A stretch of 64,000 nucleotides of DNA from Paucisalibacillus algeriensis (GTDB lineage Bacteria; Bacillota; Bacilli; Bacillales; Amphibacillaceae). The stretch's first letter is position 1, and each line of letters begins with the position of its first letter. The stretch is from assembly GCF_000577245.1 (NCBI RefSeq), contig NZ_CBYO010000016.1, positions 240,237 to 304,236 of the forward strand, in the 5' to 3' direction. The translations under genes and the position numbers were made by a program. This document shows positions 8,014 through 16,743 of this stretch, piece by piece. Under the pieces are notes generated by a model that was given only the letters and a program-made list of their open reading frames with translations, was not told the DNA's origin and ran no database searches.

Positions 8014-9015
8014 ATGAAAACGGTGACAATTACAGATGTGGCAAGGCAAGCTGGGGTTTCCAAGAGTACCGTCTCCCAGTACTTAAATAAACGTTATGAT
8101 TATATGGCTGATAAGACGAAAAAGAAGATTGAACAGGCGATAGATGAATTAGGCTATCATCCAAATTTTATAGCAAGAAGTCTAAAGCAAAAGTCAACAA
8201 CAACAATTGGTGTGATTACGGCGAATATTCTTCATGTGTTTTCAACCCAAATCATTCGTGCCATTGAGGATTTTTGCAATCAGCAAGATTTCCATGTCAT
8301 TCTCTGTAATGCAGATGATGATCCTCAAAAAGAAAAAAAATACATTGATATGCTTCGTGCAAAACAAGTTGATGGAATTATTATTTTTCCTACTGGAAGC
8401 AATGTTCAGTCCTATCAACAAATGATTAAAGAGAATTTTCCAATAGTCTTTGTTGACCGTCATGTTCCAGGGATTACGACTAGTGCCATATTATTGGATA
8501 ATATGAAAGCGGCTACACTTGCGGTAAATGAATTAGTAACTAAGGGATATGACCGGATTGGGATTATTATGCCGGAGAACGCCGAAAGTATTACTCCTAG
8601 AATGGAGCGGATAGAAGGATATAAAAAAGCATTACAAGATAATGGGCTTTCTTTTTATCCCGACTACATGAAAAGCGTAGAAGTTCAAGGAATGCAAAAG
8701 GGACTTGAGGAAATGTTAGACTTACCTGAACCGCCAAATGCAATCATAGCTGGGAATGACTTGACTCTCTATGAAGTACTGAAGTACACAAAGCAAAAAG
8801 AGCTTAGGATTCCTGAGGATTTGGCTTTAATTGCAATTGATGATGTTCCCTTTGCAAATATTTATTATCCAACTATCACTTCGATAGCACAACCTGCTTT
8901 TGAAATGGGAACAAAGGCAGCAAATCTACTATTTGAGAAAATAAAAAACAAAACCATTCCGAGTGAAGAAATATTTCGTTTTGAACCAAAGCTAATTGTT
9001 CGTTCATCCAGCTAG
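8014..9015 (+). CDS. LacI family transcriptional regulator (KdgR-like)
   Basis: A 333-residue repressor: N-terminal LacI helix-turn-helix (TITDVARQAGVSKSTVSQYLNKR) with a hinge helix near residues 45-57 (HPNFIARSLKQK), then a periplasmic-binding-protein-like effector domain to the C-terminus. The start at 8014 has AGGAG eleven bases upstream; an in-frame GTG at 7984 lies inside the operators and is less likely. It is the first gene of a large sugar-acid operon and probably responds to 2-keto-3-deoxygluconate or a phosphorylated intermediate. The effector is inferred from the linked kdgK and kdgA only. Confidence 0.88.
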   Translation: MKTVTITDVARQAGVSKSTVSQYLNKRYDYMADKTKKKIEQAIDELGYHPNFIARSLKQKSTTTIGVITANILHVFSTQIIRAIEDFCNQQDFHVILCNADDDPQKEKKYIDMLRAKQVDGIIIFPTGSNVQSYQQMIKENFPIVFVDRHVPGITTSAILLDNMKAATLAVNELVTKGYDRIGIIMPENAESITPRMERIEGYKKALQDNGLSFYPDYMKSVEVQGMQKGLEEMLDLPEPPNAIIAGNDLTLYEVLKYTKQKELRIPEDLALIAIDDVPFANIYYPTITSIAQPAFEMGTKAANLLFEKIKNKTIPSEEIFRFEPKLIVRSSS

Positions 9016-9058
9016 TCCTAAGAATAGACATGTACAAAGACACAGAGGAGTTTGTTTA

Positions 9059-9613
9059 ATGAAAACAATAATTAAAACGGTTTCAAGTGAGATCACTGAG
9101 GTATTAAATCGAGTAAATGAAGAGGAGGTTGTTCAATTACATGATGTAATGACATCTTCAAATCGAATTTTTATTGCGGGTACAGGCCGTTCGGGCCTCA
9201 TTGGAAAAGTATTCGGTATGCGGTTAATGCACAATGGTTTCAATGTGTTTATTGTTGGTGAAACAACAACTCCAAGCATTCAGAATGGAGATATTCTCTT
9301 ACTTATATCTGGGTCAGGAAACACAGCATCACTTGTAAACTTTGCGAAGAAGGCAAAAGAAGTAGGAGCAAAGCTTGCTTTAGTAACTACAAATCGAAAA
9401 TCTACAATAGCAGAAATGAGTGATTGTGTGATCACCATTCCAGCAGCTACTAAGAAACGTAAGCCAGAGGAACCAAAAACTATACAACCACTTGGTAGTC
9501 AATTTGATCAGTCGGCACATTTATTATTAGATGCCCTAATCGTTTATAACCTGGTAAATAATGAGGGTAAGGATCATGAGCAATTAAAAAGTAGACATGC
9601 CAATTTGGAATAG
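9059..9613 (+). CDS. hxlB: SIS-domain isomerase, 6-phospho-3-hexuloisomerase-like
   Basis: A 184-residue SIS-fold sugar isomerase. The GTGRSGLIGKVFGMRLMHNGF segment, SGSGNTASL phosphate loop and the terminal FDQSAHLLLDALI helix match the HxlB (PHI) family, which turns D-arabino-3-hexulose 6-phosphate into fructose 6-phosphate in the ribulose monophosphate pathway. The start at 9059 has GAGGAG eight bases upstream. It is co-transcribed with the regulator and with kdgA, while its usual partner HxlA is encoded seven genes away at the end of the operon. Because the operon is devoted to sugar acids, a substrate other than the canonical one is possible. Confidence 0.85.
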   Translation: MKTIIKTVSSEITEVLNRVNEEEVVQLHDVMTSSNRIFIAGTGRSGLIGKVFGMRLMHNGFNVFIVGETTTPSIQNGDILLLISGSGNTASLVNFAKKAKEVGAKLALVTTNRKSTIAEMSDCVITIPAATKKRKPEEPKTIQPLGSQFDQSAHLLLDALIVYNLVNNEGKDHEQLKSRHANLE

Positions 9614-9633
9614 AAAAGAAAGAAGGATTGTTG

Positions 9634-10266
9634 ATGAATGCATTCGAACGATTAAAGAAAAACCCAATTGTTGCAGTAATTCGAAAAGCAGATGAAAAGA
9701 ATATCATCCCGATTATTAGGGCGTTATCTTTAGGTGGAGTTAAGGCTGTTGAAATCACTGCCGAAACACCGAGAGTAACCAACTTAATTGAAATGGCAGT
9801 GGCTGAGTTTGAAGAAGATGTCTTAATTGGTGTAGGTACAGTTTTAGATCCGGAAACAGCACGGGCAACCATCATTGCAGGAGCAAAGTTCATTGTTTCA
9901 CCAACAGTAAATGTGGATACAATTCGCTTAACAAGTCGTTATGGAGTATTAAATATTGCCGGTGCTCTAACTCCGACAGAAATATTAACTGCTTATGAAA
10001 ACGGTGCCCAAATGGTGAAGGTTTTTCCAGCAAATGTATTTGGACCAGATTATATTAAAAGTGTCCATGGTCCATTACCTCATATTCCGTTGATGGTAAC
10101 TGGGGGTATTACATTGGAGAATATGAATGATTATTTCACTAAAGGAGGTGTCGCAGTCGGTATAGGTAGCAATTTGGTTAACGTAAGCAAACTAAAGACT
10201 GATGAAGATTATCAACTATTGACAAATACAGCAAGAAAATTTGTAAACAAACACAAGGAATTATAG
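9634..10266 (+). CDS. kdgA: 2-keto-3-deoxy-6-phosphogluconate / 4-hydroxy-2-oxoglutarate aldolase
   Basis: A 210-residue class I aldolase of the KDPG family that splits KDPG into pyruvate and glyceraldehyde 3-phosphate. Visible family features are PIVAVIR at the N-terminus, AVEITAETP with the general-base glutamate, GVGTVLD, and MVKVFPA with the Schiff-base lysine K129. I chose ATG 9634 over two in-frame TTG codons because AGAAGGA sits six bases before it. It works directly after kdgK, which lies in the same operon. Confidence 0.9.
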   Translation: MNAFERLKKNPIVAVIRKADEKNIIPIIRALSLGGVKAVEITAETPRVTNLIEMAVAEFEEDVLIGVGTVLDPETARATIIAGAKFIVSPTVNVDTIRLTSRYGVLNIAGALTPTEILTAYENGAQMVKVFPANVFGPDYIKSVHGPLPHIPLMVTGGITLENMNDYFTKGGVAVGIGSNLVNVSKLKTDEDYQLLTNTARKFVNKHKEL

Positions 10267-10298
10267 TAGTTTATCAAATATTATTGGGGGAAAGTCAA

Positions 10299-11330
10299 AT
10301 GACCAAGAGAATAAAATTTTTATCATTAATTTTAGTATTTATAACATTTACAGCATTAGCTGCTTGTGGAAGTGATGACAGCAAAAATGCAGGTAGTGAA
10401 GATGGTAAAATCAAAATTATCGCAGCGCATAACCAAACCGATCAAGAAAATCCATACCAAGCTGGTTTATTAAAATTTAAAGAAGTTGCAGAAGCGGAGT
10501 CAAACGGTAGCATCGAAGTTGAAGTTCATGCGGGTACAATTGGTACGGAAGAATCTGAACTTGTTGAAAAGCTAAAACTTGGTGCAGCTGATGTCGTACT
10601 TGTTTCACCTGGTTTCATGTCTTCAACGGGAATTAAAGAAGTTGACCTATTTGCTCTACCTTATTTATTTGAGAGCTATGACCATTGGGAAACAGTTGTA
10701 GATGGTGAAGTTGGTCAAAAAATGGCAGAAATGATCAATGAGGGATCTAACAATGACTTTAAGTTACTTGGATATTGGTCTGCAGGTGTTCGTCATTTTT
10801 ATGGTAACAAGACACTTGAGTCAATGGATGACTTAAAAGGTTTGACCATTAGAACACAAACATCTGGTGTTGTTGCTGATTATTGGAAACAAGCTGGTGC
10901 TGTTCCAACTGACGTAGCATGGGGTGAATTATATCAAGCACTACAACAAGACGTTGTTGCTTCAGCTGAAAACGCTTACCCATACTTTGTACAGCAAAAT
11001 CACCATACAACAAAGAATGGTAAATATATTTCTGAAACAGGTCATGACTATACAACAAGATTTTTATTAGTAAATGGTAAGAAGTTTGATTCTTTCACAG
11101 AGGAACAACAACAAGTAATTCTTGAAGCAGCAGAAGCATCTGTTGAAGCAGAAAGAGAAGCAGTTTATAAGCAAGAAGAAGAATATAAACAAAAAGCAAT
11201 TGACGAAGGTGCAGAAGTTAGTGAAATCGACAGAGCGCCATTTATTGAGTTAGCAAAACCATTACAAGATCAAGCAGCTAAAGACATGGGTGCAGAAGAT
11301 CTATTAAAACAGATTCGTGAAACAAAATAA
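10299..11330 (+). CDS. dctP: TRAP transporter substrate-binding lipoprotein, DctP family
   Basis: A 343-residue extracellular solute receptor. The N-terminus is a lipoprotein signal with lipobox LAAC, so the mature protein is tethered to the membrane. The body matches the DctP family, including the KGLTIRTQ segment whose arginine binds the substrate carboxylate. With the two permeases that follow it forms a sodium-driven tripartite importer. Sugar-acid uptake (for example a hexuronate or 2-keto-3-deoxygluconate) is inferred from the linked enzymes. The start at 10299 is eight bases after GGGGG. Confidence 0.9.
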   Translation: MTKRIKFLSLILVFITFTALAACGSDDSKNAGSEDGKIKIIAAHNQTDQENPYQAGLLKFKEVAEAESNGSIEVEVHAGTIGTEESELVEKLKLGAADVVLVSPGFMSSTGIKEVDLFALPYLFESYDHWETVVDGEVGQKMAEMINEGSNNDFKLLGYWSAGVRHFYGNKTLESMDDLKGLTIRTQTSGVVADYWKQAGAVPTDVAWGELYQALQQDVVASAENAYPYFVQQNHHTTKNGKYISETGHDYTTRFLLVNGKKFDSFTEEQQQVILEAAEASVEAEREAVYKQEEEYKQKAIDEGAEVSEIDRAPFIELAKPLQDQAAKDMGAEDLLKQIRETK

Positions 11331-11352
11331 TCAGCTATGATTATTTAGCTAA

Positions 11353-11380
11353 CGAGTTGGGGCATTTATCGCCCCTCTCT
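11353..11380 (+). terminator. intra-operon hairpin between dctP and dctQ
   Basis: A short GGGGC / GCCCC hairpin with a T-containing tail lies between the receptor and permease genes. It could partially stop transcription or protect the upstream mRNA, giving more receptor than permease. Confidence 0.45.
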
Positions 11381-11405
11381 TTAGCTTTTATATAGGAGGA
11401 TTACT

Positions 11406-11885
11406 ATGAACCGCTTTGTTAAAATACTTGAGAAAATACAAATTACAATAGGGGTAGCGTTTTTATCCGTTTTCTTTCTAGTCATTCTGTACCAAATTGT
11501 CACTAGGCATTTAGGGATTTCAGCTATTTGGACAGTGGAAATGGCATCCAATTCATTTATTTGGGCAATGTTTATGGGTGCAGCAATTATGGTAAATCGA
11601 AAAGAACACTTCAATTTTGATATCCTTCTGAAAAAACTAACAGGTAAAAAGAAATTTATGTTAAACATCTTTAATGATTTGGTCCTCATTCTATTCAATA
11701 TTGCAATTTTTATTTATGGTATTCAAGTATGTCAACAATTCTGGGACTATAATTGGACATCCATTCCGGAGTTAAAAATGGGCTATGTTTGGATTGCCAT
11801 TCCCATTATGGGAGGAACGATGATTATTTATTCAGTCAACCATATTATTAACCATCTAAAAGCATGGAAAGGGGGACAAGCATAA
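11406..11885 (+). CDS. dctQ: TRAP transporter small permease, DctQ family
   Basis: A 159-residue membrane protein with four predicted helices (about residues 12-32, 46-64, 85-108 and 127-150), the size and layout of TRAP small subunits. The family's conserved W..E..N.. region (IWTVEMASNSFIWAMF) and the RKEHFNFD loop are present. AGGAGG lies upstream. Its stop overlaps the next start by one base, so DctQ and DctM are translationally coupled. Confidence 0.9.
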   Translation: MNRFVKILEKIQITIGVAFLSVFFLVILYQIVTRHLGISAIWTVEMASNSFIWAMFMGAAIMVNRKEHFNFDILLKKLTGKKKFMLNIFNDLVLILFNIAIFIYGIQVCQQFWDYNWTSIPELKMGYVWIAIPIMGGTMIIYSVNHIINHLKAWKGGQA

Positions 11886-13171
11886 TGGGATTCATTCTAT
11901 TAGCATTATTTGTCATATTAATGCTCATTGGGATACCGATTGCCTTTGTTATCGGAATTGTAGCGTTGCTAGGGATCATGAATATTCCGTATGTACCAGA
12001 AGTAACGGTTCCAATGAAGATGCTTAATGGTCTAGACTCTTTCGTACTATTAGCAGTGCCACTATTTATATTGGCAGCAAATCTCATGAATTCAGGGAAA
12101 ATTTCTACCAAACTAATTGAACTTGCCCTTGCGCTTGTTGGCCCAATTCGTGGTGGTTTAGCACACGCAAACATTCTAGTTTCCATGCTTTTTGCTGGTG
12201 TATCTGGTGCATCGCAAGCTGATACTGCTGGTGTTGGTAAGATTTTGATTCCGAGTATGAAGAAAAATGGTTATGATACAGAAACGGCTGTAGCTGTTAC
12301 TGCAGCATCATCAACAATTGGTGTTGTCATCCCACCGAGTATCCCGATGATTATTTTTGCTGGTATAGCTAATGCTTCAGTAGGTGCACTATTCTTAGGA
12401 GGAATTGTTCCTGGTATTCTAATCGGACTTGGCATGATGCTATTTATCTATATAGTCGCTTTAAAACGAAACTATCCAAAATCAAAACGTACGGAGTTCA
12501 AAAAACTTATTAAATTAATTCTTGAATCTGCTCCGGCATTATTTACGATTATCATTATTATTGGTGGGATAACCACTGGATTCTTCACAGCAACAGAAGC
12601 TGCAGCGATTGCTTCACTTTACACGTTACTAATTAGCATGTTTTACTATAGAACTTTAAAACTAAAAGACTTACCGAAAATTCTATTTGATACGTTGGCA
12701 CTTAGTTCTTTATCCCTATTCGCATTGGCAGCTGCTAGTGCACTTGGGGAATTAATGAGTTATTACCAATTAAGTACTATTGCTCAGAACTTCTTTGCTA
12801 ACAATATTGGTTCAACAGCAGTATTTCTAATTATCATAATCGCGTTCTTCCTATTTGTTGGTACATTTATGGATGCAATACCTGCCATGATTCTATTCGT
12901 TCCGGTAATCTTACCGACTGCAACAGCATTTGGTATCGATCCAGTTCACTTAGGATTAATCGTAGTTATAACTCTAGCAATTGGTCTAGTGACACCACCA
13001 TACGGATTATGTTTACTACTAGCATCCAAAATAGGTGAAATGTCGATTGAACGGTCGTTTAAAGCAGTAATTCCATATCTTGCTATTATCCTGGTTGTCC
13101 TATTATTTATCGCTTTCTTCCCAGACATCGCATTTTATATTCCTAAATTAATTAATCCAAGTCTATTTTAG
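11885..13171 (+). CDS. dctM: TRAP transporter large permease, DctM family
   Basis: A 428-residue membrane protein with about 11-12 helices, belonging to the DctM (IT superfamily) transport subunit. Family motifs include AVPLFILAANLMNSG, the FAGVSGASQADTAGVGKILIP segment, SSTIGVVIPPSIPMI and GLVTPPYGLCLL, which form the two substrate/sodium-binding hairpin regions. I take the ATG at 11885, which has GGGGG upstream and overlaps the dctQ stop. The frame extends seven codons upstream without a ribosome site. Confidence 0.92.
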   Translation: MGFILLALFVILMLIGIPIAFVIGIVALLGIMNIPYVPEVTVPMKMLNGLDSFVLLAVPLFILAANLMNSGKISTKLIELALALVGPIRGGLAHANILVSMLFAGVSGASQADTAGVGKILIPSMKKNGYDTETAVAVTAASSTIGVVIPPSIPMIIFAGIANASVGALFLGGIVPGILIGLGMMLFIYIVALKRNYPKSKRTEFKKLIKLILESAPALFTIIIIIGGITTGFFTATEAAAIASLYTLLISMFYYRTLKLKDLPKILFDTLALSSLSLFALAAASALGELMSYYQLSTIAQNFFANNIGSTAVFLIIIIAFFLFVGTFMDAIPAMILFVPVILPTATAFGIDPVHLGLIVVITLAIGLVTPPYGLCLLLASKIGEMSIERSFKAVIPYLAIILVVLLFIAFFPDIAFYIPKLINPSLF

Positions 13172-13191
13172 ATAGGAAATGTGATATAGAT

Positions 13192-13221
13192 GACTCCAGT
13201 AGAAATGCTGGAGTCGTTTAT
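13192..13221 (+). terminator. hairpin between dctM and rpiA
   Basis: An 8-bp perfect stem GACTCCAG / CTGGAGTC is followed by GTTTATTT. It probably ends part of the transcripts; rpiA then starts 34 bp later without a clear promoter. Confidence 0.6.
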
Positions 13222-13248
13222 TTAGATAGATATGAAAGGAGATTTAAC

Positions 13249-13935
13249 ATGGAACAATTAGAACTTTATAAAAAAGCAGCCGGTGAAAAGGCTGTGGAAT
13301 TTATTGAGAATGGTATGATACTTGGCTTAGGGTCAGGATCAACGGTCTATTGGATGATGAAAAAATTAGCAGAACTTGTGCAACAAGGATTGGATATTAA
13401 AGGTGTACCGTCATCAAAACGAACTGAGGGTTGGGCAAAGGAATTCGGAATTCCATTAGTAGACTTTTCACAAGTAGAGAGAATTGACCTTGCTATTGAC
13501 GGTGCGGATGAGATTGACCCTGAATTCCATCTTACCAAAGGCGGTGGGGGTTCCCTTGTTAGGGAAAAAATAGTAGATGCTATAGCAGAAAAACTTATTG
13601 TCATTGCAGATAACACTAAAATGGTAGAAACACTTGGTGCATTCCCATTACCAGTTGAGGTTGTCCCATTTGGCTATCAGGTTACAGCCAAACGAATTGC
13701 CAACATAGGTGCGATCCCAAAACTAAGGATGAAAGACGGGAATATCTTCGTATCAAATAACGGGAACTATATATTAGATTGTCAATTTACATCAATCAAC
13801 AATCCCGAACAGCTACATGATAGTATCAAAGCCCTTGTAGGTGTTGTAGAAACGGGATTGTTTGTCAATATGGTTGATACTGTCATTGTTGGTGATGAAA
13901 ATGGTATAGAAATCATATCTAAAAAGCAACTATAA
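13249..13935 (+). CDS. rpiA: ribose 5-phosphate isomerase A
   Basis: A 228-residue enzyme interconverting ribose 5-phosphate and ribulose 5-phosphate. Diagnostic motifs are GLGSGST (phosphate loop), DLAIDGADEID with the active-site aspartates, and TKGGGGSLVREKIV with the catalytic glutamate. Its presence in a catabolic operon is unusual and suggests that the pathway produces or consumes ribulose 5-phosphate, which would fit the HxlA-type enzyme encoded two genes downstream. AAAGGAG lies upstream of the ATG. Confidence 0.95.
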   Translation: MEQLELYKKAAGEKAVEFIENGMILGLGSGSTVYWMMKKLAELVQQGLDIKGVPSSKRTEGWAKEFGIPLVDFSQVERIDLAIDGADEIDPEFHLTKGGGGSLVREKIVDAIAEKLIVIADNTKMVETLGAFPLPVEVVPFGYQVTAKRIANIGAIPKLRMKDGNIFVSNNGNYILDCQFTSINNPEQLHDSIKALVGVVETGLFVNMVDTVIVGDENGIEIISKKQL

Positions 13936-13964
13936 CACCTAAGAAGTTGATTGGGGGAAGAAAA

Positions 13965-14915
13965 ATGAATGATATTATTACTATTGGTGAGGCGATGATT
14001 GTTTTTGATCCATCAGCAACAGGGCCTATGAGATTTGTAAATAATTTTGAAAAAAAAGTCGGAGGAGCGGAGTTAAACTTTGCGATTGGCTGTACAAGAC
14101 TTGGTCTAAAAGCAGGCTGGATTAGTCGACTAGGCAATGATGAGTTCGGTAAACATATTCGAAATTTTGCAAGAGGTGAAGGAGTCGATGTTTCCCAGGT
14201 TGATTTTATTGATAGCTATCCTACCTCATTAAACTTTAAAGAAATTATGGAAGATGGCTCTGTTAGAACGTTTTACTATCGAGACAAATCACCGACGTTA
14301 ACAATTACGCCCGATGGCCTGGATGAGTCTTATCTTAAAAATGCCAAGATACTTCATTTGACAGGAATATATCCTGCGATTAATCCTGTAAATAGATCAG
14401 TTTTTGAAAAAGCAATCAGCTTAGCAAAAAAGCATGGTGTAAAAATTTCACTGGATCCTAATATTCGCTTGAAACTGTGGGACAAGGAAGAGGCAAGAAA
14501 CTATTTATCAGAAATCCTGCCACAGATTGATATTTTGCTTGCAGGTGATGAGGAGATGGAGATAATCTGGGGTGTAAAAGACCCAGAAGCAATTATTAAT
14601 AAAGCAAAGGAAATCGGTATTCCTTATGTAGCCATCAAACAAGGGGACAAAGGCTCGATTGGCTACCATAATGGTGAAGTTGTAACAGTTGACGCCTTCA
14701 AAGCAAAAAAGGTAGTTGACACGGTGGGTGCTGGAGACGGTTTTAATGCAGGATTTATTTATGGGTTAGTAAACGGTTGGACTTTAAGAAAATCACTAGA
14801 ATTTGGTAATACAGTAGGCTCCATGGTTGTCGGTGTAAAAGGTGATAATGAAGGACTGCCATATATGGATGATGTGAAAATCCGTTTAGGTGAAAAAGAA
14901 AATATAGAAAGATAA
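13965..14915 (+). CDS. kdgK: 2-keto-3-deoxygluconate kinase (PfkB family)
   Basis: A 316-residue sugar kinase of the PfkB/ribokinase family, phosphorylating 2-keto-3-deoxygluconate to KDPG for KdgA. The N-terminal GEAMIVFDP and GGAELNFAIGCTRLG motif bind sugar, and the C-terminal DTVGAGDGFNAGF holds the anion hole and catalytic aspartate. Assignment to KdgK rather than another PfkB kinase rests on overall similarity and the neighbouring kdgA. Start at 13965 is set by GGGGGA seven bases upstream. The next gene begins 15 bases after its stop. Confidence 0.88.
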   Translation: MNDIITIGEAMIVFDPSATGPMRFVNNFEKKVGGAELNFAIGCTRLGLKAGWISRLGNDEFGKHIRNFARGEGVDVSQVDFIDSYPTSLNFKEIMEDGSVRTFYYRDKSPTLTITPDGLDESYLKNAKILHLTGIYPAINPVNRSVFEKAISLAKKHGVKISLDPNIRLKLWDKEEARNYLSEILPQIDILLAGDEEMEIIWGVKDPEAIINKAKEIGIPYVAIKQGDKGSIGYHNGEVVTVDAFKAKKVVDTVGAGDGFNAGFIYGLVNGWTLRKSLEFGNTVGSMVVGVKGDNEGLPYMDDVKIRLGEKENIER

Positions 14916-14930
14916 TTGAGGTGTTGGTTC

Positions 14931-15554
14931 ATGAATTTACAATTAGCATTAGATCGATTAACAAGAGAAGAATGCCTTCATATTATAGATGAAACAAGAG
15001 AATCTATTGATTGGATTGAAGTAGGAACTAGTGTTATCAAAGAATATGGAATGGCTATCGTACGTGAAATCAAAGAGAAATATCCTGATAAAGTAATTGT
15101 TACAGATATGAAAACAATGGATGCTGGAGGCCATGAAGCAATACAGGCCTTTAAAGCAGGAGCAGATATTACAACGGTTATGGCTTTGGCATCCGATTTA
15201 ACTATTTTAGATTCCATTAAAGTAGCTAAAGAATACGGTGGACGTATCATGGTAGACCTATTAGAAGTATCCAATAAGGAAAGGGTAAAGGAACTAGAAG
15301 ATCTGGGTGTAGACTTGGTAAGTATTCATATTGGAAAAGATAAACAACGAGAAGGGAAGTTTGATGTAAAGTATTTCTCTCTCGTTGAGGGTAGTGACGT
15401 TGAAGTAACGGTTGCCGGTGGAATAGACCTAAATACCATCTCAGATGTAGTGGAAAAAGGGCCGGATACCTTAATTGTTGGAAGTGCAATTACGAAGGAT
15501 GAAAATCCAGCAGAAGTAGCAGCAGAAATGAAAGCAATGATAAATAAGATTTAA
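14931..15554 (+). CDS. hxlA: 3-hexulose-6-phosphate synthase-like enzyme
   Basis: A 207-residue TIM-barrel protein of the orotidine 5'-phosphate decarboxylase superfamily. It begins LQLALD, has the signature D-x-K-x-x-D (TDMKTMDAGG), and ends with AGGIDL and VGSAITK phosphate-binding turns. Hexulose phosphate synthases condense formaldehyde with ribulose 5-phosphate; the close homologue UlaD/SgbH instead decarboxylates 3-keto-L-gulonate 6-phosphate. The KTMDAGG loop resembles HxlA more, but the sugar-acid setting makes a decarboxylase worth considering. AGGTG lies seven bases before the ATG. It is the last gene before a terminator. Confidence 0.82.
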   Translation: MNLQLALDRLTREECLHIIDETRESIDWIEVGTSVIKEYGMAIVREIKEKYPDKVIVTDMKTMDAGGHEAIQAFKAGADITTVMALASDLTILDSIKVAKEYGGRIMVDLLEVSNKERVKELEDLGVDLVSIHIGKDKQREGKFDVKYFSLVEGSDVEVTVAGGIDLNTISDVVEKGPDTLIVGSAITKDENPAEVAAEMKAMINKI

Positions 15555-15573
15555 AAGAATAACTAAAAAAAAT

Positions 15574-15615
15574 GCACTGGTTTTCTACGATAATGTGGAA
15601 AACCAGTAGTTTTTC
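15574..15615 (+). terminator. terminator of the sugar-acid operon
   Basis: A perfect 10-bp stem, ACTGGTTTTC / GAAAACCAGT, is followed by AGTTTTTCT, 20 bases after the hxlA stop. Confidence 0.88.
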
Positions 15616-15659
15616 TAACGGCTATTAGGATGAAAATATTATAAATTGGGGATGAAGAA

Positions 15660-16643
15660 ATGAATTTCGGAACAGTTGGAACAAGTTGGATAACATCATC
15701 TTTTATTGATGCATCTCGTAAATCGGATGATTTTATACTCAAAGCAGTTTATTCTAGGTCAGAAATAAAGGCGAAAGAATTTGCTGAAAAACATCAAGCA
15801 GCATTAATTTATACGGATCTTGAAGAGATGGCTAAGAGTGAAAAGATTGATTGCGTTTATATTGCTTCACCTAATTCCTTACATTATGAACATGCTCTGT
15901 TATTTTTAAGACATAAGAAGCATGTCATCTGTGAAAAGCCTATTTTTTCAAACACGAAGGAGCTTAAAGAGGCATTCCGAGTGGCAAAAGAAAACGGGGT
16001 TTATTTATTCGAAGCTATCCGTAATTTTCATTCGCCAAATTTTAAAGCGTTAAAGAATGCAATTGAAAAAATCGGACCTGTTAGGGCTGCTAATTTACAT
16101 AGAAGCCGTTATTCTTCAAAATATAATGAATACCTTTCCGGAAGTAGACCAAACGTATTTTCAGCAGAGTACTCAGGTGGAGCATTAACTGATTTGGGGA
16201 TATATCCCTTGTACCTCTCTGTTGGGTTGTTTGGAAATCCTACAAAAATTTCTTATTCTGCGAATGTATTGGAGTCGGGTATTGACGGAAGTGGAACACT
16301 AACATTAGGGTATGATGGTTTTATTTCGACTATCATGTGTTCGAAAATATCAACTTCGTATATTCCATGTGAAATTCAAGGAGAAAAAGGTACTGTAGTG
16401 TTTGAAGATGCAGGGGTAATCGTGGATATGAAATTGATTGATAATGCTACAGGCCAAGAGTTACCTGTTGTAACTTATAATATGGAAGATGATATGAAGT
16501 TTGAGATAAATAATTTTATGCGGATAATATCCAATAAAAATGAGGAAGAATATCTAGAATTAAAGGAACTTAGTTTGCTAACACTTTCTATAACGGAAGA
16601 AGCAAGAAGACAGAATGGGATTATCTACGGTTGTGAGAGGTAG
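15660..16643 (+). CDS. Gfo/Idh/MocA family NAD(P)-dependent oxidoreductase
   Basis: A 327-residue dehydrogenase. The N-terminal Rossmann fold starts NFGTVGTSWIT, the family's central motif CEKPI (with the catalytic lysine) is at about residue 94, and the C-terminal alpha/beta domain contains GGALTDLGIYPLYL. Enzymes of this family oxidise or reduce sugars, inositols and sugar acids. It lies 45 bp past the operon terminator and has its own ribosome site (GGGGATGAAG), so it may be a separate unit serving a related sugar. The substrate is unknown. Confidence 0.85.
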   Translation: MNFGTVGTSWITSSFIDASRKSDDFILKAVYSRSEIKAKEFAEKHQAALIYTDLEEMAKSEKIDCVYIASPNSLHYEHALLFLRHKKHVICEKPIFSNTKELKEAFRVAKENGVYLFEAIRNFHSPNFKALKNAIEKIGPVRAANLHRSRYSSKYNEYLSGSRPNVFSAEYSGGALTDLGIYPLYLSVGLFGNPTKISYSANVLESGIDGSGTLTLGYDGFISTIMCSKISTSYIPCEIQGEKGTVVFEDAGVIVDMKLIDNATGQELPVVTYNMEDDMKFEINNFMRIISNKNEEEYLELKELSLLTLSITEEARRQNGIIYGCER

Positions 16644-16650
16644 AGTTACA

Positions 16651-16690
16651 TGAAGCGAGTCTATTATTAAAGGGCTCGTTTCTTCTTTTA
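16651..16690 (+). terminator. terminator of the Gfo/Idh/MocA gene
   Basis: GAAGCGAG pairs with CTCGTTTC (one G-U pair) and a TCTTCTTTT tail follows. Confidence 0.6.
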
Positions 16691-16692
16691 TC

Positions 16693-16727
16693 AAAAAAAA
16701 TGTGAGACACGAAAAATGTGACTCACA
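16693..16727 (-). terminator. terminator of the ABC exporter operon
   Basis: On the minus strand TGTGAG-CAC / GTG-CTCACA with a 7-base loop is followed by eight T residues. Confidence 0.85.
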
Positions 16728-16743
16728 AAATATGAAATGCAGA

